Shown: one piece after another, positions 11,596-23,600 of the stretch
How positions within the stretch are numbered: the first letter of the stretch is position 1
How the letters are laid out: each line of letters starts with the position of its first letter
DNA from: Enoplolaimus lenunculus
Taxonomy: Eukaryota > Nematoda > Enoplea > Enoplida > Thoracostomopsidae
Length of the DNA stretch: 64,000 nucleotides
Reading direction: 5' to 3'
NCBI GenBank assembly: GCA_030248215.1
Contig: JASANG010001527.1
Coordinates: 62,001-126,000, forward strand
The notes under the pieces: model-generated
Told to the model about the DNA's origin: nothing
The model's database searches: none
What the model saw: the letters and a program-made list of their open reading frames with translations, nothing else
Program-made: the position numbers and the translations under genes

Positions 11596-12790
11596 TTTCC
11601 GCGTGAATATTTTTCGTTCACATTGAGATAATTTTCAGCTCATATTTTAATTTAAGATTCTAACCCAATGAGTCTCGCTCGGAAGCCGCTTACAACCACC
11701 GCTTGACTAAAACACTTGATCCCTCCAAACTTACTTATTACCAAAATCATGTCATTGCTTTGCAGTGCGCAATCGTTTTTAGTATATTAGAACAGCATGA
11801 ATGTGAACTGAAGACATTAAATCAATTAAAAGAACTTCTGCTAACTAGTTGTTTGCTGAAGTTTCGGGCCATATTAATTTAAGGGATTGCCTACTAAACT
11901 TTATTTAAACCTATAAATAAGCCTATAATTTTAATTCTTATACTAAACTTTCTAGTCTCAAAGCGTATAAAGGAAGACTGGAAGCTTCTCAAATTGTACA
12001 TATGTAGCGCTATCCTAACGTGGCGCTTAAGTGACAGCTGTGAAAACCCGAATCTGAAACAAGATATTTTAGCGTTTATGGTCTTGAATCTCTTTGGTTA
12101 CAGCCCATTCGTGCAACAAGCGACAAATTTGTTATCCCAAAAAATCCAGCACATATTTCTAAATGTTGTAAACATAACCTAAAAATTTACTAAAGTGGCC
12201 AAAGCTTTCTTCGTTTGCAAATCCAGTCTTAGCGCTTGGCCAGCAGCCAGCTCACCTTGCTAGGGGAACTAAACAATTTCAAGGAGCAGTATAAAACGGT
12301 TTTTTATGACTTTACAAACCAAGGAAGATGAATTCTCCCTGACACCCCTTTCGGACAACGGCCCGACGAGCGCTATCAACCTGTGTATCGACCTAAAAGT
12401 ATAGAAGCTTTAGCCCGGAATTCGTTTCTGAACAATACAACGTAAAACAGTCCTGTCCAGTTATCAAATGTGGGCTCAAATTTATAAAAGAATTATTTGA
12501 AAGAAAAGCAAAACTTTGTTCATCGCAAAGTTTGTGATATGCCAAAGAGAAGATTTTTAAACATGCATGTTTAATAATTGCAGATGAAGTGTTATGCTGC
12601 GAAAATTACGCAAAACATGCACAATACAACGCAAGCACTAGAAAAATTGTAAATTTTACAAGACTAAAATTTTGAAATTAATGCCTGAACTTGGGTGATA
12701 ATTTTTTATATACTCTTATGATAATATTTATGCGTTTTTTATATTTTTTCCTAATTTGTGGGAGTGTAGTTTATAGAGCACGCACGCTTC

Positions 12791-13025
12791 TTAGGGTTGC
12801 GCTATACTTTTGTTGGCGTGCGGCACCGCCCGTCACGCGTAAGGCACCGTCCGTCATCGTGCGGCACCGTCTTTCGCACGGTGACGGACGGCTCCAGACG
12901 GGTGACGGACGGCTCCAGACGGGTGACGGACGTAGCCGTACGGGAGGCGGATGGTGACGGACGGCGCTGGATGGGTGACGGACAGTAACGGACGACGCCG
13001 GACGTCAAGTATAGCTCAACCCTAA
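12791..13025. mobile_element. Foldback/MITE with GACGG-rich core
   Basis: Terminal inverted repeats TTAGGGTTGCGCTATACTT and its near-complement AAGTATAGCTCAACCCTAA. The core is very GC-rich, with tandem GACGGACGGCTCCAGACGG-like units, unlike the AT-rich surroundings. Related GC-rich words occur at 22620-22740 and 22930-23010. Confidence 0.65.
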
Positions 13026-13357
13026 GTTGGTTATATATTGCACTATTATCAAAACTTAGATAAATGCGTTTATAAAAATTCTTGTAATTTTTTAATTTTA
13101 TAGTTGTCCACGGGATAATTAGCCCCGGCAAGTTTAGTTCTTGAAAAATTGTTGTCGGTAAGTTTTTATAAGTGAAAATTCGTCGTTGACAATTTTTGCT
13201 CAAAAAATTCATCGCCAGCAAAATTCGTTCCAGTTAAGTTTGTCGCTGAAAATAAGTCGTGTAGTTCTCGACAACCCTGTTGACTATGTTGCTGAAAAAC
13301 ACGCGGATCACAAATATGTATTCTTTATTCAAAATTTCGATATCTGTTAAACATATA

Positions 13358-13583
13358 CACTGCAAAAAGTGTTGAGTTAAATAAATTAACTCTCCATGAA
13401 ATAGGCTTTTCGGAACTAAAAACAAACTGAGAAAATTCGACTCCGCCAAGTCAAATTCGACTCACTGAGTGACTCGAGTGAGTCGAATTTGACAGGCGGA
13501 GTCGAATTTGATTCAGTTCGTGTACTCCGGAAAAGCGTATTTCGGAAAGAAAGTACAATTTGGGCTCACCATTTTTTGCCGTG
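13358..13583. mobile_element. Palindromic Tc1/mariner-like MITE (CACTGCAAAAA)
   Basis: Begins CACTGCAAAAAGTG and ends CCATTTTTTGCCGTG, flanked by TA on both sides (13356-13357 and 13584-13585). Internal arms repeat CGACTCCGCCAAGTCAAATTC in both orientations. Confidence 0.8.
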
Positions 13584-14146
13584 TACTTTAGATTGCAAAA
13601 CCAGCCAGGTTCCTGTATTCCTGCAGTAAATTAGTTCAGGGACGAATTTTCTGTCGTAGATTCGCAGGAAAGAAATTTTCACGGACAAACTACTTATTCT
13701 CACAGACTAACTACACTGAGGACGAAATTTTCTTGGAGGCGAACTTTCCAAGGACCAGTTATTGGGTACAAATTCTCAGCGACATACTGGTAACGAATTT
13801 TAACCTGGAGACGAGTTTTCCAGAAAGAATTGTTGGAGACAAGTTTTCAGTTTACCAACGGTAACGAATGCCGATTTCTACGGGAAACGAATATCCGGGT
13901 TATTGGGGTAAACTGCAAAGAAGGATGCAGTGCAAATATATATGCCAAGCATAAAGAGGAAGCGCAACTGTCGGAGCAGGCACAAGTGCGAAATTTCCCC
14001 GTGAATCCTTTCAAAAAACAATGTCACCAAAAACAGAAAACGTCGCGTTGCGTGAAACCACGTTTGAAATGAATTAAATTTTGTGAGCAGCACAAATTTT
14101 TTCTTAACCTTTTTCTCAGGGCCAGCACACGGAGTGTGTTCCCCAA

Positions 14147-14510
14147 CAGGGTGCAACCGGAATTCCGGTTCAGGCTTCAGCATTATTTTTACCTTCCGGT
14201 TTCGGTTCCGGTAAATTCCGGTAATAAAATTAGGTAAGTGGAAATTAAGGTATTTTACTAAAAAAATGACAATAAAAATTTAACAGATTTCATTCGTATA
14301 GTATATAAACCTTGACATTCGCTGAAAATAAACCATCGAAGGTAGATTTCTCTTCTATGGATTATAAAAATCTAAAATACAGCAGAAAGTGAATACCTCT
14401 CTCCAACTAGGTTTTATTTTACCAATAGTATTGCAAAAAAGAAAATTAAAATGAATTTTTCGGTTGCATGTATTTTTCATTTTCCGCTAATTTTTTCAAT
14501 TTGCACCCTG
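14147..14510 (-). mobile_element. hAT-like MITE (CAGGGTGCAACC), about 364 bp
   Basis: Ends CAGGGTGCAACCGG and TTGCACCCTG. The AT-rich interior is the reverse of the copies at 20994 and 61481, sharing the phrases for TACAGCAGA...GAATACCT and ATGAATTTTTCGGTTGCATG. Flanks show only a weak duplication. Confidence 0.8.
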
Positions 14511-14662
14511 CACCCCAGATGGAGTAACGGAGAAGACTGGTTCGGATCTGGGAAGCGCACTAATAATTCTATTACGTAGTTGTGGGATCAGGGAAGGGGT
14601 TGGTTGCCGCAGTTTTTGGGCAGATAGATTCGTTAACTAAGCGAGGGCAGTACGGATCGAGG

Positions 14663-14790
14663 GCCGCGTGGTGTAATGGATAACGCGCTTGACTCGCGAG
14701 CGAGAGTTCCGAGGTTCGATTCCCAGCGTGGTCATATGTTTCGGAGAAATTTTGGGGAAAAACCATGTATATTCGCCTTCGAGGAAAGGG
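14663..14790 (+). repeat. tRNA-derived SINE (Arg-tRNA-like head)
   Basis: Head GGCCGCGTGGTGTAATGG...GAGGTTCGATTCCC resembles a tRNA: seven acceptor pairs close with GTGGTC counting wobbles and the D stem pairs, but the T stem has two mismatches and the anticodon stem one. The tail (GGAGAAATTTTGGGG, CATGTATATTCGCC) is shared with the copy at 15001, which marks a SINE rather than a working tRNA gene. Confidence 0.6.
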
Positions 14791-15000
14791 GCCGTCCCGA
14801 CCGCGTTGGTCTGACATGGAGGTCCCACTGAGATGGGCGTTGTAAATTGCAGGGGATTCGAGAAGTTTGGATTCGCGTCCGGGGCGACCACCTAAAGAAG
14901 GGGAATGTGAGTATACGCGGTGTAGTTTGTGTATGTTGCAGAGTGTGTAATGTTAAGAAACATACATGCACATAATAGCACCAGAGGAAATTATTATATA

Positions 15001-15120
15001 AGCCGCGTGGTGTAATGCGTAGCGCGCTTGACACGCAAGCGAGAGGTCCGAGGTTCGAACCACGGCGTGGCTATACTTTTGGGAGAAATTTAGGGGGAAA
15101 ACCAATTATATTCGCAGTAC
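15001..15120 (+). repeat. tRNA-derived SINE, second copy
   Basis: Head AGCCGCGTGGTGTAATGCG...GAGGTTCGAACC with a closing acceptor stem (CGTGGCT), then the same tail words as the copy 340 bases upstream (GGGAGAAATTTAGGGGG, TATATTCGCAG). Confidence 0.6.
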
Positions 15121-15629
15121 TTCGGGCAGGGTTGTTGAAAAATGTTTTTTTCCATTTGTTTTCATTTTTTCCGAGGGGGTGGTAAAAATAGAAAAACGTA
15201 GAAAAGTATTAAACGATTTTTAAATATAATTTGCGACTAAATATGATATAAAATAACGCTTTTAGACAACATGTAACTAATTATCATTCAATACATTAAC
15301 AGTGACCGTGGGCGTGTGTATATGTCCACCAGGAAACATTATATGTTCAAAAAGAGCGAAAATTGCAGCATATAAATATATAAATGGATTACAGAATTGA
15401 AGCTTTGTCACGAGATTCTATGTAAAACTACATACACATCTTGTTCGGTTCACTTACCAGGTTTCGTCGACAGTGGGGCCAAAGTTAGGGCGCTCAACAT
15501 TGAAAGCTTGTTTTTACCGTATGATTTGACACAAGAATACATCTAGCTTTAACCAGAGGCTCTGATGTCAAAAAAATCCAAAGTGTCTTGGGATTTAATA
15601 TATACTTACAAAAACAAGCGTGACTTCTG

Positions 15630-16030
15630 ATTATTCCACGTCAAAACTTAAATTTTTAAAAAATTCGAATTTTAAGGTCCGAAATTCCTCCACTGGGCTC
15701 AAAATATTTTTGTCGAAAAATTATGCAAATTATATACCATTTGATACAGGTTACGGAGCTACGACGAAATTGTTAAATGTTTCCCAATGAGACGTCTGGC
15801 TAACGAGTCAGTGATATATAATTTGTCCAAATTATCGAAAAAATTTTGGGTCTCAAGGGGCTGAACTTGTGGCTGTAAAGAAAACGAATTTTTCAAAAAT
15901 TCAGATTTCGGCTTGGAATAATCAGGGGATGTCATCAGAAGCTCAAATATGCAAAAAGTTTCGAAATGCAAGCATTTTTGGGCAAACGCCGTATAAAGGT
16001 GGGATAACCGATCTTCCGGTCATAATTTTT
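15630..16030. mobile_element. Decayed member of the GGGTCTTTTC foldback family
   Basis: Contains the family phrases AATTCGAATTTTAAGGTCC, GACGTCTGGCTAACGAGT, ATATATAATTTGTCC, TGGAATAATCAGGGGATGTC and GGGCAAACGCCG in the same order as the element at 47060-48049. Clear ends are not seen. Confidence 0.55.
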
Positions 16031-17339
16031 TCCGGAAAAAAACAACCCTGTTTCTGGGAAAGAGGTCGTACATGCCGCGCAGTTCTGATAGGGCTGTGCC
16101 CTTCCCTAAACTCATTATCTGGGGACACTTGGCCCCCGTTGCCCTTGACGCCCGGCACTTATGTCTGGTACACTCTGAAAGTGCGGTACAGCAAAGTTGT
16201 TTGAGAATATCTGTCGAGACATTTCAGTTCTTTGGTTTTTACTTTAAAAACAATTATTTTATACTGAATAAGATTAATAAGCACAATATACACAAAATGC
16301 AACAGATCCAATTTAACCAAATAAGCCAAAGTCCGAAATAACTCAGTTTCAGTATCCACTTCTGATGGAATTAACAAAATTTTTATAAAATCAACAAAAC
16401 TTTATTCACACGAGCAAGATTTTGCAGCAAAGTTTTTTGATTTTGACTCAAAAATAATTTTGTTCAAGGCTTAGGCGCAAAAACACGTCCCGAACCAACA
16501 CATGAGAGCTTCAGACTGTGCCTGAATAATCAAAGCCTAAATCTAAGCCTTTCTCTAAGTCCGAGCCTAAGAATATTGCGAAAACGAGAAAGGCCTACGC
16601 CTCTATCTGGGACCTGTTTTATTCACAACCATTGTTCATATTTTTGAATAAATCGACGCTGCAAAACCTTCCAGAATCTGCCAAAATAAGAAATAAAATT
16701 CCAAAATACTTAATTTTTAAAACAAATATTTAATTCTAAACATTTTCCGACTCGACAGCCACAAAATATACACAAAAAATTAGCTGTCATTGTTCAAGTT
16801 AGCCCCACTCTTCTACGTTTGAAGCCTATCTTAGTCTCGTTTTATGCTTTTAATTACGTATAAGAAAAATAATAAGAATAAAAGTGAGTTCGTTCATATA
16901 GCAGCACAAAAGCCAAAAACAATATTGCAAGAACGATGAACAAACAAAAAATTATTCAATTACTCAAATGTTATATTAACACAGCAACTAGAAAGGGTTT
17001 AGATCTGATGAGAACTGTTACCGTGCTTATAAAGCTACGTAAATGCCCACGTGCCATCCTGAATTTGTTGCACACGTAGCAAGAACTGTGAGTTAGTTGC
17101 GGCCTTGTGTTTCGCAATTTCGAATTGAACTCACACATTATTTAAAAACCTGGGCGCTCCGAGATAGAACTTCCCTCGACGATACTGAGGCACAAATCTG
17201 CAACATTTTATTTAACCCGAGTTTTTTTCTACAAACAATCCTTCATCTCAAAAACTACTGTACAATTGAGTAAAAACCGCAACGCGCACTGGATACATTT
17301 TGTTTCGCCCAAAATTAGACAGACAACTTGCATACACTT

Positions 17340-17660
17340 TTGGCTGTCGCAATCAGAACAATTCGTATGACGAATCCAGGGGGACGGGGATGTTACCCCA
17401 CCCCCGGCTCTCCCATAATGAAAATTTTTCGATGAAAATAGTTCATCCGATGCTCAAAATGCGTTTTCTTGCTAAATAGCTAAAAAATATGGCGTTGATA
17501 CAACTCAAATTCCAAAACTATTATATATTCAATGTGATTTGTGCATCTTAAACAATTAAAATACGTATTTATTAATCACGCTTTAGAAACTGAAAAATTT
17601 TGACATCCAAAAAGTGTCCGCCTCGACCGGAAAATGCTGAATCCGCCACTGGTGATTTCC
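17340..17660 (-). mobile_element. Probable CAGTGGCGGAT (hAT-like) MITE remnant downstream of the sorting receptor
   Basis: Right end AATCCGCCACTGG matches the inverted end of the element at 52239. The interior begins with a G/C-run stretch as in that family. It overlaps the 3' untranslated region of the neighbouring gene. Confidence 0.4.
17568..17573 (-). terminator. Poly(A) signal candidate for the sorting receptor
   Basis: AATAAA on the minus strand about 100 bases after the stop codon. Confidence 0.45.
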
Positions 17661-17669
17661 AACATCGTT

Positions 17670-20600
17670 TCAAACTTGCAACAATCGTTCATCAGCGTCA
17701 TCACCACGATTCACTCCCGTATCCGGTCCGGTCCGTATATCCGGTCTTGTTCCCCCGCCAGCGCCACTCCCTCCTAACAACAAATTACCTCCAGATCCAG
17801 CTCCCCCAGGGGGTACAACCCGAACGGGTTGATAATCTTGGTTTAGAGGGGATTGCGCTTGTTGCACTGCACCAAGATTGTTACTCTGCGGCGGCGTCAA
17901 TAACGATGGCTGTTCGTACGCCAAGTCTCCAGCGTCGTAATGTCGTCGGTACGAGTCGTCTCCTGGACCACCTGTCCCGGTCCGCCGACCCCCGTGTGAG
18001 GGGGATTGAATTGACGAAACGAAATCCTGAAACAAAATTTTTTATACATCTGAGCGTAGTACCATTACCTGTCAAAATGGTAAATTTAGGAAAACCGGAC
18101 GATTTTTTGACGAACGCTGACTGAGTGGCGGACATAAAACGATCCAAATAAACTTTACATCTTCCAGACACAATCGCGGACCACAGCCAAAATGTAAAGC
18201 TCTTTTAGCACCAATTTCAATTAACTTATGAAAAAACTATATGCCTTATCAGTATTAGTGAATTTGTAACAGCTCGTACCTTGTCAAAAACGTAAAAATA
18301 ATTCAACACTAACCTGAAACCTTCTACAGTATCGACGCCACATTAAATAATGTGGTATCTGTTCGACACCTTGAGCTCCCATAATGTACCGTTTATACAG
18401 CATTCCAATGACCAAATACCCAATTATGGTCACAAATAATCTATAAAATTAAAACATTAACACTTAATACATTTTGACACATGCGAAAAAATACGCTAAC
18501 AAAAATAGCGAATGCATGCTAAATTTCTAACGATTGCCAATGAATTCTGTTATTTTTATTTCAAATCGAACAATTGCAGCATATCTATATTGAAAAACTG
18601 AATCATTTCTTGAATGATGTACAAGTAACTATGACTGTGAGCATAAACATATCGGAATTTTTTTTGATATATCTACAACGGCAACGGGACGCCGACTTTA
18701 AACAGATATCCGGCTACAAATTGCCAGTTGATGAAACGTTTTGTAATTTTAGCGAAGACAAGGTGCAGGTAATTTGCTGGAAATACACGAAATCATTGGC
18801 TTGTGTAGCCATATAATTTTGGAAAACATCCATACCTAAAATTCACGAAAGGGGTTTTTGGCTATCAACACCCCCTGGTTTCGACCATGCGTGCACACAC
18901 ACCTTTCACAAACTTACAGCGTGAAAAATACCGAAGCGCCACTCAAATGATGTCGTTTGGCGATATTTTGAACAATTTCGCTCACATTTGAATCTGTGTT
19001 CGAATGCGACTTTGAGTCTGAATCATCGGTGGCCGTTGATGGTTTCGTTGTTCTGTAAAATGACCAAACGATAATAATAACAACAACAGTAACAACAACA
19101 ACAACAACAACAAACAACAACGCCACCATAACAAACAAACATTTCTGTCAAACCATAAAATACATTAAACAATTCTACTATGTCGGTATGCTAAACACAT
19201 ATTTGTCTTTTAGCTAGCAGAATGGTAAATCCCAACGTTCATTGTTATTCAGAAAAGCGAAAACCACAACTGAAAATATATACAACCACACCTCTGGCGG
19301 ATCCAAAGGAACCACCTACAAAGGTTACGAACCCCATGACCGCAATACAAGTGTGTACTTTTAAGCGCTAACATTGCGTTTGGCCTTCTCGCTCCCCTCT
19401 CTCCCAAGCTATTTTAACCATTATATCGAGCGGCCCTCATCAGAAATTTCTAGATCTACCACTGCGCATGACAATCAATGTTCTTCAATCTTCACATAAA
19501 TAGTACTGGTCAACTTGGTTGCATTGCTTGCAAACGGCGTCAACCTATTTACCGTAAGAATGTCGCACATACCACTAAAAGACTTCTTACAGAACAAAGG
19601 TCTTACTATACTTATACAAATTCTACTTAAACACTAAAAAATTTAGTATTATTAATTTGCATATATTATGCATAAAATCTGCTGGAACAGTTGCCAAAAT
19701 ACGTATGTGGGACGTTCTAGCTTTAACTATATAGACGTGATGTGATAAACGTAAACAAACAATTCTATCCCAAAAATCAAATGCTTGGTTTTGACAGGTA
19801 GAAACAACTACTGGCCACCAAAATAAATTAGATTTCAGGATCAGGACGTTAAAAATGTGTTAACTGTTTCTCATCCCTTGACAATTCCAAACGGTTTTAT
19901 CACCTGTGATCACTACAAAAACTGCTGTCCCCTGAACAAAAAAGTAAATTACTTTGAAATAGCGCCACCAGTAGCAGATGGAAGATTACACACAAGATTC
20001 AACGGAACCACAAACAAAAATTCACACGGTCGTTCAACTACCACTTGTGGGAGGGAATCCTATAATTAGTAATTAAAAAAATAATATTATTTAAAATCAA
20101 GTGCACTCATAAACGTTGCGTAGCCCGGAGTTTTGCTTTTGATGTCGCACCGCCAAGTGGTTGATCTACATTTTAACTGTTTAATTTAGCTAAACTTTGT
20201 CTCAGTTGACCACTGCCCAACCGCTAATTGTTACTACTCAAAACAACCAAAACATCTATTGAAATTCAAACCAAAACTGAATGAACGATGTAAAAATAAA
20301 ACAGGCGTTTATTGCAATATCATTGGCTCAACGTATAATTTTGGTTTCATTGTTATTCAGTGTGCCGTGAACAACAACGCTCCGGACATCCGTGTCGTTA
20401 ACTTGCCAAATATAGTGCGACGGAACTGAAATTTCCGAGAAATTTTTTTCAACTATTATAACTTCGCAGCACACATCATAGCAACAGTGATGATGTCTAT
20501 GTCAAACAAAATGACTAGATTATTAGCATTTATTCAGCATCGCCTAGCGCGATATAAAACTGGACGGTTCCAAATGTCGAGCGGGCTTTCCGCACCCAAC

Positions 20601-23600
20601 TAAGCTTCAGATACGAAAAGGATCGTAAATTCAACTAACTTCAGCACAAACAATTAGCAACGTTGTATTAACAACGTTAGGCGATTTGCAAGCTTCAATT
20701 TTTGAATTGACGCTGTTGTAAGTAATTGAAATAAAAGCACCACCTGAAATAACGTATCAACCAACTAAATAATAATCACACGGACCGCTTTGTATAAGCT
20801 CATGGATAATGAATGTTTAATCAGAAATGCTTTAAAGTCATACCAAAACACCAATCTTTAAACAGTCGAATAACTATTGAAATTCGCCACCAATACGACA
20901 GTAGAATCCATGGCTAATGTTACTTTTAGGGCCGTAACGGTAGACTAAACATATTCCTAAACGCTACGCGTAAGCGTTGAAAAAAGTGTAAACCAGGGTG
21001 CAACCTGAATTACAATTTATCGGAATCGGAATTTGAAAAAATGACCGGAAACGGAACCGGAAAATGAAAAATACATGCCACCGAAAAATTCATTTTAATT
21101 TTCATTTTTGAAACTATTGGTTAAATAACCCTAGTTGGAGATAGGTATCTATATTATCTGCTGTGTTTTAGATTTTCATAATCCGCGGAAGCGCAATCTA
21201 CCTTCGACGGTTTATATTTGTCGATTACCAAGATTTACATACAATACTAATGAAATCTATTTGATTTTTATCGTTACTTTTTAGTAAAATTTCTTAATTT
21301 CCAACGACCAAAATTTAATACTCCTCACCAGCCTAAGCTTAAACCTAAGCAGAAAATTTAATCAAAAACTTATGCCTCATTAGTAATTTTTTGCAATGCC
21401 ACCAGAAAACTGGACAGCCCTAAAAGTAACATGGGCCGAAGCCAAAAACACAAAGCCTTAAGTTCATCGCCCTACTGGTTAATGTATAGCACAGAGGTTT
21501 CCAATTTCCTCCATGGAAAATCTATAGCCACTCGGAAAACGGGAAATAGGAAAACTTCAAGCGCACACGTTTTCTTTTGGTTTGGTAAGGAATATTGGAA
21601 CGGTGGGTAAGTTGAAAAACGAGGAAAGTGGAAAAGTTAAACACAAGTTTTATCTTTCTTGCAGAAGTGGAAAGGTGCATTTTGGTTGACTTGGAATAAT
21701 AATCGGTTCTGAAGACGTCAATAGTGGAAAATTCAAACGCCTATTTTTCTTTGGTTCGGTAAGGAATATTGGAACGGTAGGTAAAGTTTAAAAACGGGGA
21801 AAGTGGAAAAGTTAAACACATAAGTTTTATCTTTCGTGCAGAATTGGAAAGGTGCGTTTTGGTTGACTTGGAAGAATAATCGGGATGTATCCGGACGGTT
21901 CTGCAGACGTCAATAGTGGAAACTTCAAACGCCTACTTTTCTTTGGTTTGGTAAGGAAAATCTGAAGCGTGCAGGTTTGTATGGCAATAGAAAAAAGAGG
22001 AAAATTCAAAAGCCCTGTATACGTAGTAAGTTGTGTCACATTTTATTTTTCATTCAGGGAGCTACGTACCGTATCCCAAGTCCTGCGCAGTAAGCGGCTC
22101 TCATATCAAAGCGTAAAATGACATTACACTTACGGATGTTCCCTACCAAATCAGAAATAATCAAGTCTTTTGAATTTTCAACTTTAATAATTTTTCGAAC
22201 AAAACCGGCACTTATTTTCCCTCCCAAACCTCAAAAAACCTAGGCTGTTGATTTTTCTTCTGTTCACAATTTAAAAACCAAACTTACACTTCAAATTTTC
22301 ATTTTCCCAACAAAATCCAGTGAGACATAACCATTTAAAGTAATTTTTCATTTTCTAAACGAAAACCTAAGCTTCTGATTTTCCGTACCAGACCGCAAAA
22401 AATATATCCGTCAAACAGCAGAGCCTGTGCTACAGTCTTTGCCATTGATTTACCGCCTTGGCAAATGGGAAGCCCTTCACGGGCCCACAAACGATAAACT
22501 CTTGTCGTTTGAAAATCGATCAATAATTGGTAAAAATTATACTGCTCAATTTCAGAACAAGGATTTCCGCGGCGCAATACCTTTTATTCGTTTTAACAAT
22601 TTGAATGTACTAATTCGTGTCTGTCGTTGTATGTCGTTTGTCGTTCGCCGTGCCGTACATCGCCGTACGTCGCTGTCCGTCGAAATTCGACGACTCACGA
22701 CGACGGACCCCAGCGACAAGTATAGCGCCAGTCGAATGCTTATAATAGTAATACTGTACGCGTGGCGTTACACCACATTATTAGCCTAACATCTCGTTGA
22801 TCGTTACTACGCGTCGGCTCAACTTGTTAGTCGCATAGTTGATACAACCACTTGTCTACCTGATAATCTGTCAATTCAGGTTTGATGCTTTAGGTCAAGC
22901 CGAGACTGTTTTTATGTTGAAGCTTAAGGCTTAGGATTGCGTAATACTTGTCGCGTTCCGCCATCCGTCGCTATCCACGCCGTCCGTCACAACGCGATAT
23001 CACACGCTAGTAATCCGTGTACCATACTTCACATTGTAGGCTTCAGTGTTATACTTACCAACGGCATCAATATCCGGTGAATCTAACGTGCCAATGACGT
23101 CATTGTTTTTGAGTACAGCCGCTGATTTATCTCCATTGATACCATCTTTATGACAGATACCAAACTTGTACTCGACACCAGATAAATGTCGCGAAGCTAT
23201 TGTTTTTCTACAATTAAATAACAATCGCTACAAATACAAACATTCAACGTCATACCGCACCGTCTATCGACGCACATCATCGTCCGTCGACGCGCGGTAT
23301 CAGTACGCAAATGAGACGACCGAAACCAGAGCTGTTTGCTACCCGGGGCTAAATGCGGACCGGGCAAGAAAAGTTTAATTTCAACGTCATACCGCACCGT
23401 CTGTCGACGCACATCATCGTCCGTCGACGCGCGGTATCAGTACGCAAATGAGACGACCGGAACCAGAGCTGCTAGCTACCCGTGGCTACCCGCGGCTAGA
23501 CGCGGACCTGGCAAGAAAATTTTAATGCGGGTATACACGGGAATGAAGAATTTCAAAGTGCGAGTAAAAATTTGTTGTTAAACTTAAAATTTTCATAAGA

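Noticed and set aside
12791-13025. TTAGGG words as a true telomere tract
   Set aside because: Only single TTAGGG units at inverted element ends; the repeated telomere-like unit in this window is CCTAAG/TTAGGC.
14663-14736. Functional tRNA gene
   Set aside because: T and anticodon stems are mismatched and the tail is shared with a second copy, so a SINE is more likely.
18914-19138. Poly-Val membrane segment on the minus strand
   Set aside because: It is the translation of the intronic CAA microsatellite; the true exon starts after the acceptor at 19053, with TTKPSTATDD.
20307-20417. Alternative MRH exon of the sorting receptor on the minus strand
   Set aside because: Has an acceptor and an open frame but no cysteines or phase-0 donor; exon 20640-20743 fits both phases and cysteine spacing.
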